Assembly: GCA_027486795.1 (NCBI GenBank)
Contig: JAIXOI010000009.1
Location: forward strand, 124,159 to 188,158
Direction: 5' to 3'
Origin: Sphingobacteriales bacterium
Lineage (GTDB): Bacteria > Bacteroidota > Bacteroidia > Chitinophagales > CAIOSU01
DNA length: 64,000 nucleotides
Position 1 is the stretch's first letter; every line of letters starts with the position of its first letter. Shown here piece after piece: positions 46,821 through 54,881 of this stretch. The notes below the pieces were generated by a model. The model was given only the letters and a program-made list of their open reading frames with translations, did not search any database and was not told where the DNA came from. The position numbers were made by a program, and so were the translations under genes.

Positions 46821-48473
46821 ATGCGCTACTTTTTACTTTGTTTTTTGGTTCTAGTAGGTTTGCAGTCAATTGCACAGCAAACTATTGGCTTGTTTCGCAA
46901 CGATAGCGCGTCCTACAACGGTTATACTTTGTTTTGCCCCTCAGCAAATGAAACTATTTTCTTAATAGATAATTGCGGCGAAGTGGTGCATACTTGGCAA
47001 TCGGCCTTTCAACCGGGGCTTACTGGCTATTTGCTGCCTAATGGCAATTTAATTCGGTCGGCCAAACTTAATACTAATATCAACTTTACGGCAGGCGGGG
47101 TTGCCGGAAGGGTAGAGTTGTTTGATTGGGACGGAAACATTCTTTGGTATTACGACTATAACGATAGCAACAAAGTAAGCAACCACGACATACAAGTGCT
47201 GCCTAATGGAAACGTGCTGATGTTAGCATTTTATGACATTACCGAAGATACGGCCCTTGCCCTTGGCCGAAACCCAGCAACGGTAGATGGAAATTTTTGG
47301 GATGGGCGCATTATTGAAGTGCAGCCAACGGGCATGGGCACTGGCAACATTGTTTGGGAGTGGCGCGCCAGCGACCATTCCGTTCAAGACTATGATAGCA
47401 CTAAGGCCAATTATGGTGTGGTAGCTGCCAACCCGCATAAGATAAACATTAACTATCCAAACAATTTGGATGCGGACTGGCTGCACTTGAATGGGATTGA
47501 CTATGATGAATCGCTCGACCAAATACTATTGAGCGTACATCGTTTCAATGAAATATGGATTATTGACCATAGTACCACTACTGCTGAGGCTGCTAGCTCA
47601 ATCGGTGGAAATGCAGGTAAGGGTGGCGATTTGTTGTACCGTTGGGGCAACCCAGCTGCTTATAAACGTGGTACCCTTTCTGACCAAATTTTATACAAAC
47701 AACATGATGCGCAATGGGTAAAATCAGGCTATCCTAATTCAGGCAATATTACCATATTCAACAATGGACAAGGAAGGCCAGCAGGCGATTACTCAACCGT
47801 TGAAATGATAGTGCCACCGCTGTTAACCGATGGCAACTATACTTTGCAACCTGGGCAGCCATTTGGCCCCGATACGGCATTTTATAATTACACAGCCAAT
47901 CCTCCGTTAGGTTTCTACTCTCGGAATATAAGTGGTGCACAAGCATTGCCAAACGGTAACATTTTGGTTTGTGAAGGCACAGAGGGTCGCTTGTTCGAAA
48001 TTGCTCCAAATGACTCGATTGTATGGCAATACATAGTGCCGGTGAATGCACTTGGGCCTGTTTCGCAAGGTTTGCAGCCAATTTCTAATAATACCTTTCA
48101 AGCGCTGCGATATGGGGTTGATTTTCCAGCGTTCGCAGGTAAAAACCTAACCCCACAAGGGCCGATTGAGCTAAACCCATTGCCTAGCACTTGCCAGATT
48201 TATGTTACCGACACAACCGGAATAGACCAAACCATTACTTTTAACCCAAGCCTATTTCCCAATCCATCAACGGGTAGTATACAAGTAACCTTACCCATCG
48301 GCGAAACAGGCGTAATGAAGGTAACCAGCGTCTCGGGTGTTTTACTTTTCGAAACCAACTTAACCACCGATGGTAATGCTGTTAATCTTCCAAAGGTATC
48401 AGTAGGCCTGTATTTGTATCAAATTATTACCCATTCGGGCAAGGTTGCGGCGGGTAAAATATTACTTGAATAA
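46821..48473 (+). CDS. Arylsulfotransferase (ASST)-like secreted protein with type-A T9SS sorting domain
   Basis: 550 residues. The signal peptide ends SIAQQ. The body (about 25-450) is a beta-propeller of the ASST family, with repeated W-x-Y/G motifs (GNILWYYDYNDSNKVSNHDI, HDIQVLPNGNVLMLA, and HDAQWV supplying candidate His). The end (LFPNPSTGSIQVTLP, then GVLLFETNL and GLYLYQI) is a type-A T9SS C-terminal domain. ASST enzymes move sulfuryl groups between phenols. Other members have non-sulfotransferase roles, so the substrate is open. It is probably monocistronic, ending 27 bp before a perfect palindromic terminator. Confidence 0.85.
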   Translation: MRYFLLCFLVLVGLQSIAQQTIGLFRNDSASYNGYTLFCPSANETIFLIDNCGEVVHTWQSAFQPGLTGYLLPNGNLIRSAKLNTNINFTAGGVAGRVELFDWDGNILWYYDYNDSNKVSNHDIQVLPNGNVLMLAFYDITEDTALALGRNPATVDGNFWDGRIIEVQPTGMGTGNIVWEWRASDHSVQDYDSTKANYGVVAANPHKININYPNNLDADWLHLNGIDYDESLDQILLSVHRFNEIWIIDHSTTTAEAASSIGGNAGKGGDLLYRWGNPAAYKRGTLSDQILYKQHDAQWVKSGYPNSGNITIFNNGQGRPAGDYSTVEMIVPPLLTDGNYTLQPGQPFGPDTAFYNYTANPPLGFYSRNISGAQALPNGNILVCEGTEGRLFEIAPNDSIVWQYIVPVNALGPVSQGLQPISNNTFQALRYGVDFPAFAGKNLTPQGPIELNPLPSTCQIYVTDTTGIDQTITFNPSLFPNPSTGSIQVTLPIGETGVMKVTSVSGVLLFETNLTTDGNAVNLPKVSVGLYLYQIITHSGKVAAGKILLE

Positions 48474-48500
48474 AGGTTGCTGATGCGCATTAGTCCACAA

Positions 48501-48536
48501 AAAAGCCCCGTTTTGCTTAAGCAAAACGGGGCTTTT
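48501..48536. terminator. Perfect 36-bp palindromic terminator
   Basis: An uninterrupted 18+18 bp palindrome (AAAAGCCCCGTTTTGCTT and its exact reverse complement), with A-run and T-run flanks. It lies between the convergent genes ending at 48473 (+) and 48558 (-) and can act in both directions. Confidence 0.9.
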
Positions 48537-48557
48537 AGTGTAGGATATTACTATTGC

Positions 48558-48893
48558 TTATTGGGCCAGCTGGTTGAAAATGTCGCGGAACTGGGCCAAT
48601 TCCTCGCGGTTAAACTTATTGTCACTATCTGCAACCAACTGAAGGAAATATTCCAAGTTACTCATGTCATCTGGTAGTGGCTCTTCTTCAAAATATTGAC
48701 CAACCTCAAAGCTTTCGTTGTTTTCAATGTGTTGGCTAGCAAGGCGCAATACTTTAGTTACTAGAGGGTCTTCGGCAGCTTTGGCTTGTTCACGCAATTG
48801 CATCAACACCGGTATAGCACTTGTTAAGTCCTTTCCTTCTTGGGCAATTTTTACTGCCTTCTCAAACAACGCTTTATTGGTAGAATTTTTCAT
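48558..48893 (-). CDS. Small helical cytoplasmic protein of unknown function
   Basis: 111 residues with no signal peptide, acidic and largely alpha-helical (FEKAVKIAQEGKDLTSAIPV; NREELAQFRDIFNQLAQ). The start is ATG 48893. I do not recognise the family and see no motif. It is convergent with the ASST gene across the palindromic terminator and divergent from crcB across a heptamer inverted repeat. The reading frame is supported by its position between clear regulatory landmarks. Confidence 0.65.
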   Translation of the reverse strand: MKNSTNKALFEKAVKIAQEGKDLTSAIPVLMQLREQAKAAEDPLVTKVLRLASQHIENNESFEVGQYFEEEPLPDDMSNLEYFLQLVADSDNKFNREELAQFRDIFNQLAQ

Positions 48894-49001
48894 GACTAGT
48901 TATGTAGTAAATGTTTGTGATTCTTATTGGGCAGTAAAAATAGGTGCTTTGGCTGTCATGCCCAAGTGTTGTTGATACATTTCGATGGAAATATTTGAAT
49001 A

Positions 49002-49146
49002 GTCGATGGTCGACGGTCGATAGTCCATGGATTTTTTTAGTATAAATAGAGTTATCAGGGGCAGCACGGACAGGTTTAGCCTATTTTTTGTTAATATTTT
49101 CTTTTCAGGTTTTTGGACTATGGACCATGGACTATCGACCATCGAC
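49002..49146. repeat. Heptamer-array inverted repeat (GTCSATR family), copy 2
   Basis: Four 7-nt words of form GTCSATR at 49002-49029 pair with four words of form YATSGAC at 49119-49146, with a loop of about 90 bp. Pairing leaves 21 bp of exact stem with one whole 7-nt word bulged out, i.e. the arms differ by whole words. The array ends 9 nt before the crcB -7 box. Confidence 0.9.
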
Positions 49147-49155
49147 TAAAACCGC

Positions 49156-49163
49156 TACCTTTG
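49156..49163 (+). promoter_or_regulatory. -7 box of crcB, probable leaderless start
   Basis: TACCTTTG is followed by CCAT and the ATG at 49168. Transcription would begin close to the start codon. Confidence 0.55.
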
Positions 49164-49167
49164 CCAT

Positions 49168-49548
49168 ATGTGGTACAATATACTATCACTTATTGTAGGT
49201 GGCTCATTGGGCGTATTAGGCCGTTATGGGGTGGTACATTGGATGGGTAACCAGCACTGGTTGGGCTTTCCGGCGAGTACTTTTACCGTTAACATGGTTG
49301 GCTCGTTGCTTATCGGTTTCCTTTGGGGCTGGTTAGATGTGCCTCAAATGCCCGATACGCTGAAGAATTTCCTTTTCGTAGGTTTCTTAGGAGGCTTTAC
49401 TACCTTCTCTGCTTTTGCGCTCGAAATGATGCAGCGTTTTCAAGCTGGCGACATTAAAGCGGCACTGCTTTATGTGCTACTCAGCAATGTGTTAGGCGTA
49501 TTGTTGGCTTTTGGTGGTTTGTGGTTAGGTGCTCGCTTGCATGCTTAA
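49168..49548 (+). CDS. crcB: Fluoride channel CrcB/Fluc
   Basis: 126 residues with four transmembrane helices. The family motifs are GGSLGVLGRYG at the N-terminus, TFTVNMVGSLLIGF, and the central GFLGGFTTFSAFALE (the T-F-S/T-x-F pore motif with phenylalanine box). It works as an antiparallel dimer that exports fluoride. A fluoride riboswitch was looked for upstream but not found. The stop at 49548 is directly followed by the convergent nfeD gene, with zero intergenic bases. Confidence 0.94.
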   Translation: MWYNILSLIVGGSLGVLGRYGVVHWMGNQHWLGFPASTFTVNMVGSLLIGFLWGWLDVPQMPDTLKNFLFVGFLGGFTTFSAFALEMMQRFQAGDIKAALLYVLLSNVLGVLLAFGGLWLGARLHA

Positions 49549-50985
49549 TTAGGCCTTCCGTACTTGCAAGTAATTGCCTCTCGATTTTACTACAACTATA
49601 TCCGTTCCTTTTTCTATTAACTCACCATCGGTTGATGCTTCGTAGCGATTTTCGCCTATAGATATTTTACCTGATGGGCGTAAATCAGTAACAGCAGTGC
49701 CATGCTGGCCAGCTAGGTTATCAAGCTCTGCCAGCCCAGCAGTATAGCCTTCACCGCTCAATGAATCTTGCAAGGTCAGTTTTTTGAAGGCGGCACTATT
49801 GGTTATGCGCTCATTAAACACTAAAAAGCCAATAATGGACAGGGTAAGTATAACGGTAACCTGCAGCACCGCTCTAGTTAGCTGTTCGCCACTAGCAAAT
49901 GTAAAATCAAAGCCATCAATATTGGCTACTAATGAAAGAATTAGGGAGCCCACAATAAGAATAATACCGCTGATGCCCGCTATACCAAAGCCAGGAATCA
50001 CGAATAACTCTATAATCAAGAGAATTACACCTACTATAAATAGTAAAATCTCCCAATTAGCGGCAAGCCCCTCAAGATACAGTGGCGCAAAAAACAATAC
50101 TGCAGCGGTAACTGCCAAAGCCAATGGGAAACCAATACCCGGAGCCTGCAGCTCGAAGTAAATGCCCCCAATAATTGCTAATAGCAAAAGCGAGTTGACT
50201 ACGGGGTTCAGTAAAAACGAAATGATGGCATCAATACTGTCAGGTTCGTATTCTTTCAACTCATAATCGGAAACGCCTATTAACTTCAATACCTCTTCTC
50301 GGTTTTCGGCAGTACCTTCCGAGTAGCCATGTTTTAGGGCTTCTGCAGCGGTAAACGTAAGCGTAAAGCCCGAATCGATAATACCAGGTATGACTATACG
50401 GTTATCAACCATAGCTTCGGCTATAAGCGGGTCGCGGCCCGTGGCCTCGGCAGTACTGCGCATGGTGCTGCGCATATAGCTTTGGTATTTGTCGGGCATT
50501 TGGGTGCCGTCTTCGCCACTTACCACGGTAGCCGCCCCAATACTACTGCCCGAAGCCATGTATATACTGTCGCATGCTATGGAAATAAGCGCACCAGCCG
50601 AGGCGGCGTTATCGTTTACCCATACGGCTATGGGCATTTTGGTGTTCAATATTTTATTGCGTATCTCATCCGCTACATCAAGCCGGCCGCCAAAAGTGTT
50701 AAGTTCCATTATTACTAAGGTGGCACCCCAAGCTTCGGCTTCGTTAAGGGCTTTGGTTACCAAGCGGCCCGCCGGTGGCATTATCTCATCGTGCAGCTTT
50801 AAGTAGTACACTTTTTGTTTGCCGTTATAGCTGTGCACCGTTTGGGTGGTGTCTTTTACAATGGGTGCTTGGTAGCCTGTGTCGATGGCGTTAATAAGTG
50901 TATCTTGGGCCATGAGCGCCAAAGGCAGTGTGCCTAAAATCATGAACACCCATTGCAGTATCGGTTTGTAAAAGCTAGCTCTCAT
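49549..50985 (-). CDS. NfeD-type membrane serine protease (ClpP fold)
   Basis: 478 residues. The signal peptide ends LALMAQ. The periplasmic ClpP-class protease domain (about 55-245) has nucleophile Ser129 in DNAASAGALIS. The position of the general-base Lys known from the archaeal 1510-N protease reads Arg here (TMRSTAEATGRD), as in many bacterial members. Four to five transmembrane helices span about 262-395, and a C-terminal OB-fold NfeDC domain (about 410-478, GKISIGENRYEAS) follows. Such proteins cleave stomatin/SPFH partners and influence membrane quality. No SPFH gene lies next to it here, which is unusual since the pair is often linked. Confidence 0.9.
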   Translation of the reverse strand: MRASFYKPILQWVFMILGTLPLALMAQDTLINAIDTGYQAPIVKDTTQTVHSYNGKQKVYYLKLHDEIMPPAGRLVTKALNEAEAWGATLVIMELNTFGGRLDVADEIRNKILNTKMPIAVWVNDNAASAGALISIACDSIYMASGSSIGAATVVSGEDGTQMPDKYQSYMRSTMRSTAEATGRDPLIAEAMVDNRIVIPGIIDSGFTLTFTAAEALKHGYSEGTAENREEVLKLIGVSDYELKEYEPDSIDAIISFLLNPVVNSLLLLAIIGGIYFELQAPGIGFPLALAVTAAVLFFAPLYLEGLAANWEILLFIVGVILLIIELFVIPGFGIAGISGIILIVGSLILSLVANIDGFDFTFASGEQLTRAVLQVTVILTLSIIGFLVFNERITNSAAFKKLTLQDSLSGEGYTAGLAELDNLAGQHGTAVTDLRPSGKISIGENRYEASTDGELIEKGTDIVVVKSRGNYLQVRKA

Positions 50986-51072
50986 AATGCGTGCAGATAA
51001 TAATTTGCCCTAATTTTCGGTTTATTATGGGTGGTTTTCCCAACCCAATCAAATTTAGCCATTTTGTTTAAC

Positions 51073-52083
51073 ATGTTTCGCACCTACCTTGAAGCAGTTT
51101 TACTCTCCTTTTGCTTGTTGTTTGCTGGTACTTTGCTATCTCAAACCAAAGTAAATATTGATGGTAAGGCATACACGTTGCACCAAGTGCGCGTGGGCGA
51201 AACGTTTTACTCAATAGCCCAAACCTATAAAGTACAGGTGGATAGCTTGCGCAGCGTAAACCGGCTAGTAGATCCTGCCGCGGCGCTCCGCCCCGGCGAT
51301 ATGCTAGTGGTACCGTTGTATGCAGCTAAACTTGATGATGCAGCCCCAAATACGCCAACAGCCCCAACAAAGCCAACAAACAATACCCCAATTGCAACTA
51401 CCGCTAGCAATAAAGAGCAAACACAACATATTGTAAAAACCGGAGAAACGCTTTATTCCGTAGCAAGGCTATACCCGCATACCACGGTTGCAGCCATAAA
51501 GGATCTGAACAAGCTGGAAGTGGAAGGTTTAAGTATTGGCCAAGTACTTTTGATACCAGGCAGCAAGACTGCAACAACTAAACCTACCGCACCAAAGTAC
51601 AGTGCACCGCCAGCTGGCCAGCCGCCAATTGATAGCAATGCCATATTTACCCCAAGCAAACCATCTGGCAGCGCAGCACCTGCTATTAATGCCAACGATG
51701 CAACAGTGAGCGATGATGGAGGATCAACCGTAGCGTCGTTCGATTTGGGTATGCTATCTGATTTAAAGGTGAAGTACAACGCATCGGTTGCAAGCGGAAA
51801 CGAGCAGGTAGTTAAAGGCACCGCTGGCTGGCTTAACGACCCTTCGCACGAAAACCAGTACCGCTTTTATGCCTTGCACAAAACCGCCCCAATTGGCTCG
51901 GTGGTAAAGGTGCGCAACCTCATGAACGACCGAGTGATATATGCCAAGGTAATTGGCAAGTTGCCAAACAACAAAAGCAACGAAAGCTTTATTGTAAAAG
52001 TCTCAGGCGGCGCAGCACGGTACCTAAACGTGCTAGATGATAAATTCATGATTGAGCTGTCAATGCCTCAAGCAAAGCAGTAA
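51073..52083 (+). CDS. Secreted protein with two LysM domains and a C-terminal DPBB-like domain
   Basis: 336 residues from ATG 51073, where the signal peptide starts (MFRTYLEAVLLSFCLLFAG). There are two LysM peptidoglycan-binding domains (LHQVRVGETFYSIAQTYKV and HIVKTGETLYSVARLYPHT). They are separated by a T/P/N-rich linker and followed by a second low-complexity linker. The C-terminal 110 residues (KGTAGWLNDPSHENQYRFY, then IGSVVKVRNLMNDRVIYAKV) resemble an RlpA-like double-psi beta-barrel. The predicted role is wall binding or remodelling in the periplasm. Catalytic residues of RlpA-type glycosylases are not clearly present. Confidence 0.85.
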   Translation: MFRTYLEAVLLSFCLLFAGTLLSQTKVNIDGKAYTLHQVRVGETFYSIAQTYKVQVDSLRSVNRLVDPAAALRPGDMLVVPLYAAKLDDAAPNTPTAPTKPTNNTPIATTASNKEQTQHIVKTGETLYSVARLYPHTTVAAIKDLNKLEVEGLSIGQVLLIPGSKTATTKPTAPKYSAPPAGQPPIDSNAIFTPSKPSGSAAPAINANDATVSDDGGSTVASFDLGMLSDLKVKYNASVASGNEQVVKGTAGWLNDPSHENQYRFYALHKTAPIGSVVKVRNLMNDRVIYAKVIGKLPNNKSNESFIVKVSGGAARYLNVLDDKFMIELSMPQAKQ

Positions 52084-52086
52084 CAA

Positions 52087-52698
52087 TTACCTACCCAACC
52101 TTACATTAGTAGTAAATTGAAAAGACATTTGATGGTCCATGATTTCGCCAATAGAAGTATATTCTTTATCGGACCGTCCATCTAGAGATATCATGGCCTT
52201 ATACTTCATTTCCAGCCCAAACAGCAAACGTTCCGCTAGGTAAGTCATCCACCCAAGGCGAAAGCCTGCGAGGTACTGGTTGTGGGTAATATTGCTTCCT
52301 TCGCTATTTAATGAATAACCTAATTCGAAACCCGCATAGGGCTGTGTGTAAGGCGATGCATTAGGTAGGAATGCCCATCCCAAGCCAAATTTGGCATAAT
52401 ATGACCTAAGCGTATAGGGCTTATAAATGTACGAGTTAAAACCACTGCCGTAGGCAAAGTTTGCATCTTTTTTTGCCGAGGTACGAGTAAAGCCCACTGA
52501 AACATCCAATATTAGCGGACGAGTCATTTCGAACCTTCGGTACATAAAACTTGCACCGTAACCTAAACCGTAGCCTTTGGAGTATAGGGTAATTGGCGCT
52601 AAGAGTTCAACGCCCAATCCTAAATGGCTTTGCGAAAATGCGCTTGAAATAGGTAAAAGCAAAAGTGCCAATAGGCAGGCTAGGTAAGTGTTTCTCAT
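52087..52698 (-). CDS. Small outer-membrane beta-barrel protein
   Basis: 203 residues with a signal peptide (ends SAFSQ). About eight amphipathic strands contain aromatic pairs (GYGLGYGASFMYRRF, YTLRSYYAKFGLGWAF). It belongs to the broad porin-like or OmpW-like outer-membrane-protein group of Bacteroidota. No function can be assigned. It is convergent with the LysM gene, with 3 bp between stop codons. Confidence 0.75.
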   Translation of the reverse strand: MRNTYLACLLALLLLPISSAFSQSHLGLGVELLAPITLYSKGYGLGYGASFMYRRFEMTRPLILDVSVGFTRTSAKKDANFAYGSGFNSYIYKPYTLRSYYAKFGLGWAFLPNASPYTQPYAGFELGYSLNSEGSNITHNQYLAGFRLGWMTYLAERLLFGLEMKYKAMISLDGRSDKEYTSIGEIMDHQMSFQFTTNVRLGR

Positions 52699-52839
52699 GT
52701 CCCTTTTTGTATTGCTGGCAAAAGTAAGCGATAGCTGGGTAAAACTAAAATTAGCTCAATATGGCTATTAGAAAAGATAATTTCTTTTACGTTCCTGAAA
52801 GAGATTTTTAATCCTATCATTTTTATCCGTCGGCCGCGG

Positions 52840-52858
52840 ATAGTCGACCATCGACTAT
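52840..52858 (+). repeat. Half-site of the GTCSATR heptamer family
   Basis: Two YATSGAC-type words with flanking part-words match the right arms at 19928-19955 and 49119-49146. No left arm was found. It ends about 14 nt before CAACTTTA, a weak -7 box upstream of the glutathione peroxidase gene. Confidence 0.65.
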
Positions 52859-52914
52859 TCACAAATTTTCACCAACTTTACGCTATCAACCGGAACTAAC
52901 TAAAGGCTACCGGC

Positions 52915-53397
52915 ATGGCTTCAAACAATAGTATACATACGTTCAGTTTATTGGGATTATCGGGCGGAACAGTCGATTTTAGTGCGTTCCGTGGCAAGAA
53001 GATATTGGTGGCCAACACGGCCAGCGAGTGCGGCTTAACGCCTCAATATAAGCAGTTGCAAGAGTTGCAGGAGGAGTACAAAGATAGTTTAGTGGTGGTG
53101 GGCATACCTTGCAACGATTTTGGCGGACAAGAACCCGGCACTGCCGATACCATTGCCGCGTTTTGCGAGCGCAACTATGGCGTTACCTTTCCGCTTACCG
53201 AAAAACTGAGCACGAAGGCTCCAAATCAAGCTCCTATATTCCAGTTTCTCACTACCAAAGAGTTGAACGGATTGCAGGACGACGAGGTAAAATGGAACTT
53301 CCATAAATTTTTGTTGGACGAAGAAGGGCACCTTATTGCCTCGTTTCCTTCTACTGCCGACCCCATCGAAGCCATGCTACAATACATGCCCGCGTAA
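52915..53397 (+). CDS. Glutathione peroxidase-like thiol peroxidase
   Basis: 160 residues, cytoplasmic. The peroxidatic Cys39 lies in NTASECGLT (most relatives have K or Q where Glu38 is). Gln72 is in FGGQEPG, and Trp127-Asn128 in KWNFHKFLL complete the catalytic tetrad. Cys84 (FCERNYGVTFPL) sits where the resolving Cys of thioredoxin-dependent GPx enzymes is found, and Cys66 is the structural PCN cysteine. The likely reaction is reduction of H2O2 or lipid hydroperoxides by thioredoxin rather than glutathione. It is monocistronic. Confidence 0.92.
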   Translation: MASNNSIHTFSLLGLSGGTVDFSAFRGKKILVANTASECGLTPQYKQLQELQEEYKDSLVVVGIPCNDFGGQEPGTADTIAAFCERNYGVTFPLTEKLSTKAPNQAPIFQFLTTKELNGLQDDEVKWNFHKFLLDEEGHLIASFPSTADPIEAMLQYMPA

Positions 53398-53416
53398 GTT
53401 CTTGTTGTAGGTTAGA

Positions 53417-53499
53417 AGTGGTCTGACGACTATCCTAGCCGAAGTGTGAATGTTGAATGACTGAATGAGCAACCCGCACGGCAAGCTCGTCCGACCACT
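53417..53499. repeat. Imperfect 13-bp inverted repeat between the GPx and holB genes
   Basis: AGTGGTCTGACGA at 53417-53429 pairs with TCGTCCGACCACT at 53487-53499 (12 of 13), with a 57-nt loop. It is not followed by a T-run, so it is probably not a simple terminator. Confidence 0.5.
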
Positions 53500-53531
53500 A
53501 AACATAACACCTTAAAAGCAACAGAAAACCC

Positions 53532-54662
53532 ATGCAGTTTAAAGACATCATAGGCCAGGGCCACTTAAAGCAGCAACTCACCTCATCGGTGCGCGAAGGC
53601 CATGTGCCCCATGCCCAAATGTTTTTGGGGCCATTGGGTTTTGGTGGTTTGCCTATTGCATTGGCCTATGCCCAATACCTAAACTGCGTAAACCCTCAAC
53701 CAGCAGATAGTTGTGGCGAGTGCCCAAGCTGCCTTAAAATGCAAAAACTGGCGCACCCCGATTTGCACTTTAGCTTCCCTTTCCCGAGTGTTGAGAAGCG
53801 CAAAATAAGTACTGAAAGCATTACCGAGTGGCGCGAGGTACTGAACCAAAGCCCGTATTTGAGCCTGCACTGTTGGATGGTTAAATTCAATGCCGAAAAC
53901 AAACAGCCCAACATACCGATAACCGAATGCCACGATGTAATGCGTAGGCTGAGTTTCAAGGCATATGAGCAGGGCTATAAAATAATGCTCATTTGGCTAC
54001 CTGAGTATTTAGGCAAAGAGGGCAATACACTACTTAAAATATTGGAAGAACCACCGGCGCAAACGGTTTTTTTGCTAGTGGCCGAAAATTTGGAGACCGT
54101 ATTAAGTACCATCATTTCGCGCACGCAAATTATTAAAATTGCACCCATTGAGCAGCAACAGTTGGCCGATGCCTTGGTCAATTTGCAACAATTGCAACCG
54201 GATGAGGCTTACCGAATTGCTGGTTTGGCCAATGGTGACTATATTGAGGCCTTAGATTTGATAAACCATTCGGCAGGCGAGCATGCCGAGCTGTTTGAGC
54301 AGTGGATGGAAGCCATATTGAGCCGCAATACCGACCCAATGGCGCACGTGCGTTGGGCTGATATATTTGGTGCTTTGGGCCGCGAGGCGCAAAAGTCGTT
54401 TATGGTATATGCGTTGCACATACTGCGCGAGGTATTGCACTTGCAGGTATATGGCAAACCATCGGAGGTGCTTACCAGTAGCGAAAAGAGTGTAGTAGGG
54501 GAGATGGCTAGTAAATTCAATCAAGAAAAAATGGCTCGTTTGGCCGATTGGCTCAACGAAGCATATTATCATATAGAGCGCAACGCTAGCGGCAAAATGC
54601 TCATGCTCGATTTGAGTATTAGGGTAAGTAAGCTGGTGAAACCTCAGAATGCCGCAGTTTAA
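53532..54662 (+). CDS. holB: DNA polymerase III delta' subunit
   Basis: 376 residues of the clamp-loader AAA+ fold. The P-loop is degenerate (GPLGFGGLPIALA, no GKT), so it does not bind ATP, as expected of delta' and unlike DnaX. The zinc-binding cysteines are C52, C61, C64 and C67 (CGECPSC). LLKILEEPP is the family motif. It opens the clamp loader together with the delta and tau/gamma subunits. It is followed by ricT and gldH, an order I recall from other Bacteroidota. Its stop codon is directly joined to an ATTTGAAA repeat tract. Confidence 0.92.
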   Translation: MQFKDIIGQGHLKQQLTSSVREGHVPHAQMFLGPLGFGGLPIALAYAQYLNCVNPQPADSCGECPSCLKMQKLAHPDLHFSFPFPSVEKRKISTESITEWREVLNQSPYLSLHCWMVKFNAENKQPNIPITECHDVMRRLSFKAYEQGYKIMLIWLPEYLGKEGNTLLKILEEPPAQTVFLLVAENLETVLSTIISRTQIIKIAPIEQQQLADALVNLQQLQPDEAYRIAGLANGDYIEALDLINHSAGEHAELFEQWMEAILSRNTDPMAHVRWADIFGALGREAQKSFMVYALHILREVLHLQVYGKPSEVLTSSEKSVVGEMASKFNQEKMARLADWLNEAYYHIERNASGKMLMLDLSIRVSKLVKPQNAAV

Positions 54663-54863
54663 TTTGAAAATGAGATAATTTGAAAATTTGGAAATGATGT
54701 TGTGAATTTGAAAATAGGGCAATTTGAAAATTTGAAAATGAATTTGCCATTGAAAGAATAGGTTTTATTGTTTTTAGAAGGATTATGATTTGAAATTTTG
54801 ACTTTAAGATAATCTGAATGGTAATACCATTTTCAAATTAGCACATTTTCAAATTTTCAAATC
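54661..54863. repeat. ATTTGAAA-word array with inverted partner upstream of ricT
   Basis: The left tract (54661-54741) holds several ATTTGAAA words starting inside the holB stop codon. An exact 19-bp inverted pair joins 54722-54740 and 54844-54862. The 17-mer at 54828-54844 is the reverse complement of 22065-22081, and the 19-mer at 54721-54739 equals 11240-11258. Confidence 0.88.
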
Positions 54864-54881
54864 GTACATAAAATATAAATT

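Noticed and set aside
49002..49146. CRISPR-like array
   Set aside because: Words are 7 nt, drift between units, have no spacers and are arranged as inverted arms; no cas genes are present.
49030..49155. Fluoride riboswitch upstream of crcB
   Set aside because: No crcB-motif core could be recognised; the region is a heptamer inverted repeat and an AT-rich loop.
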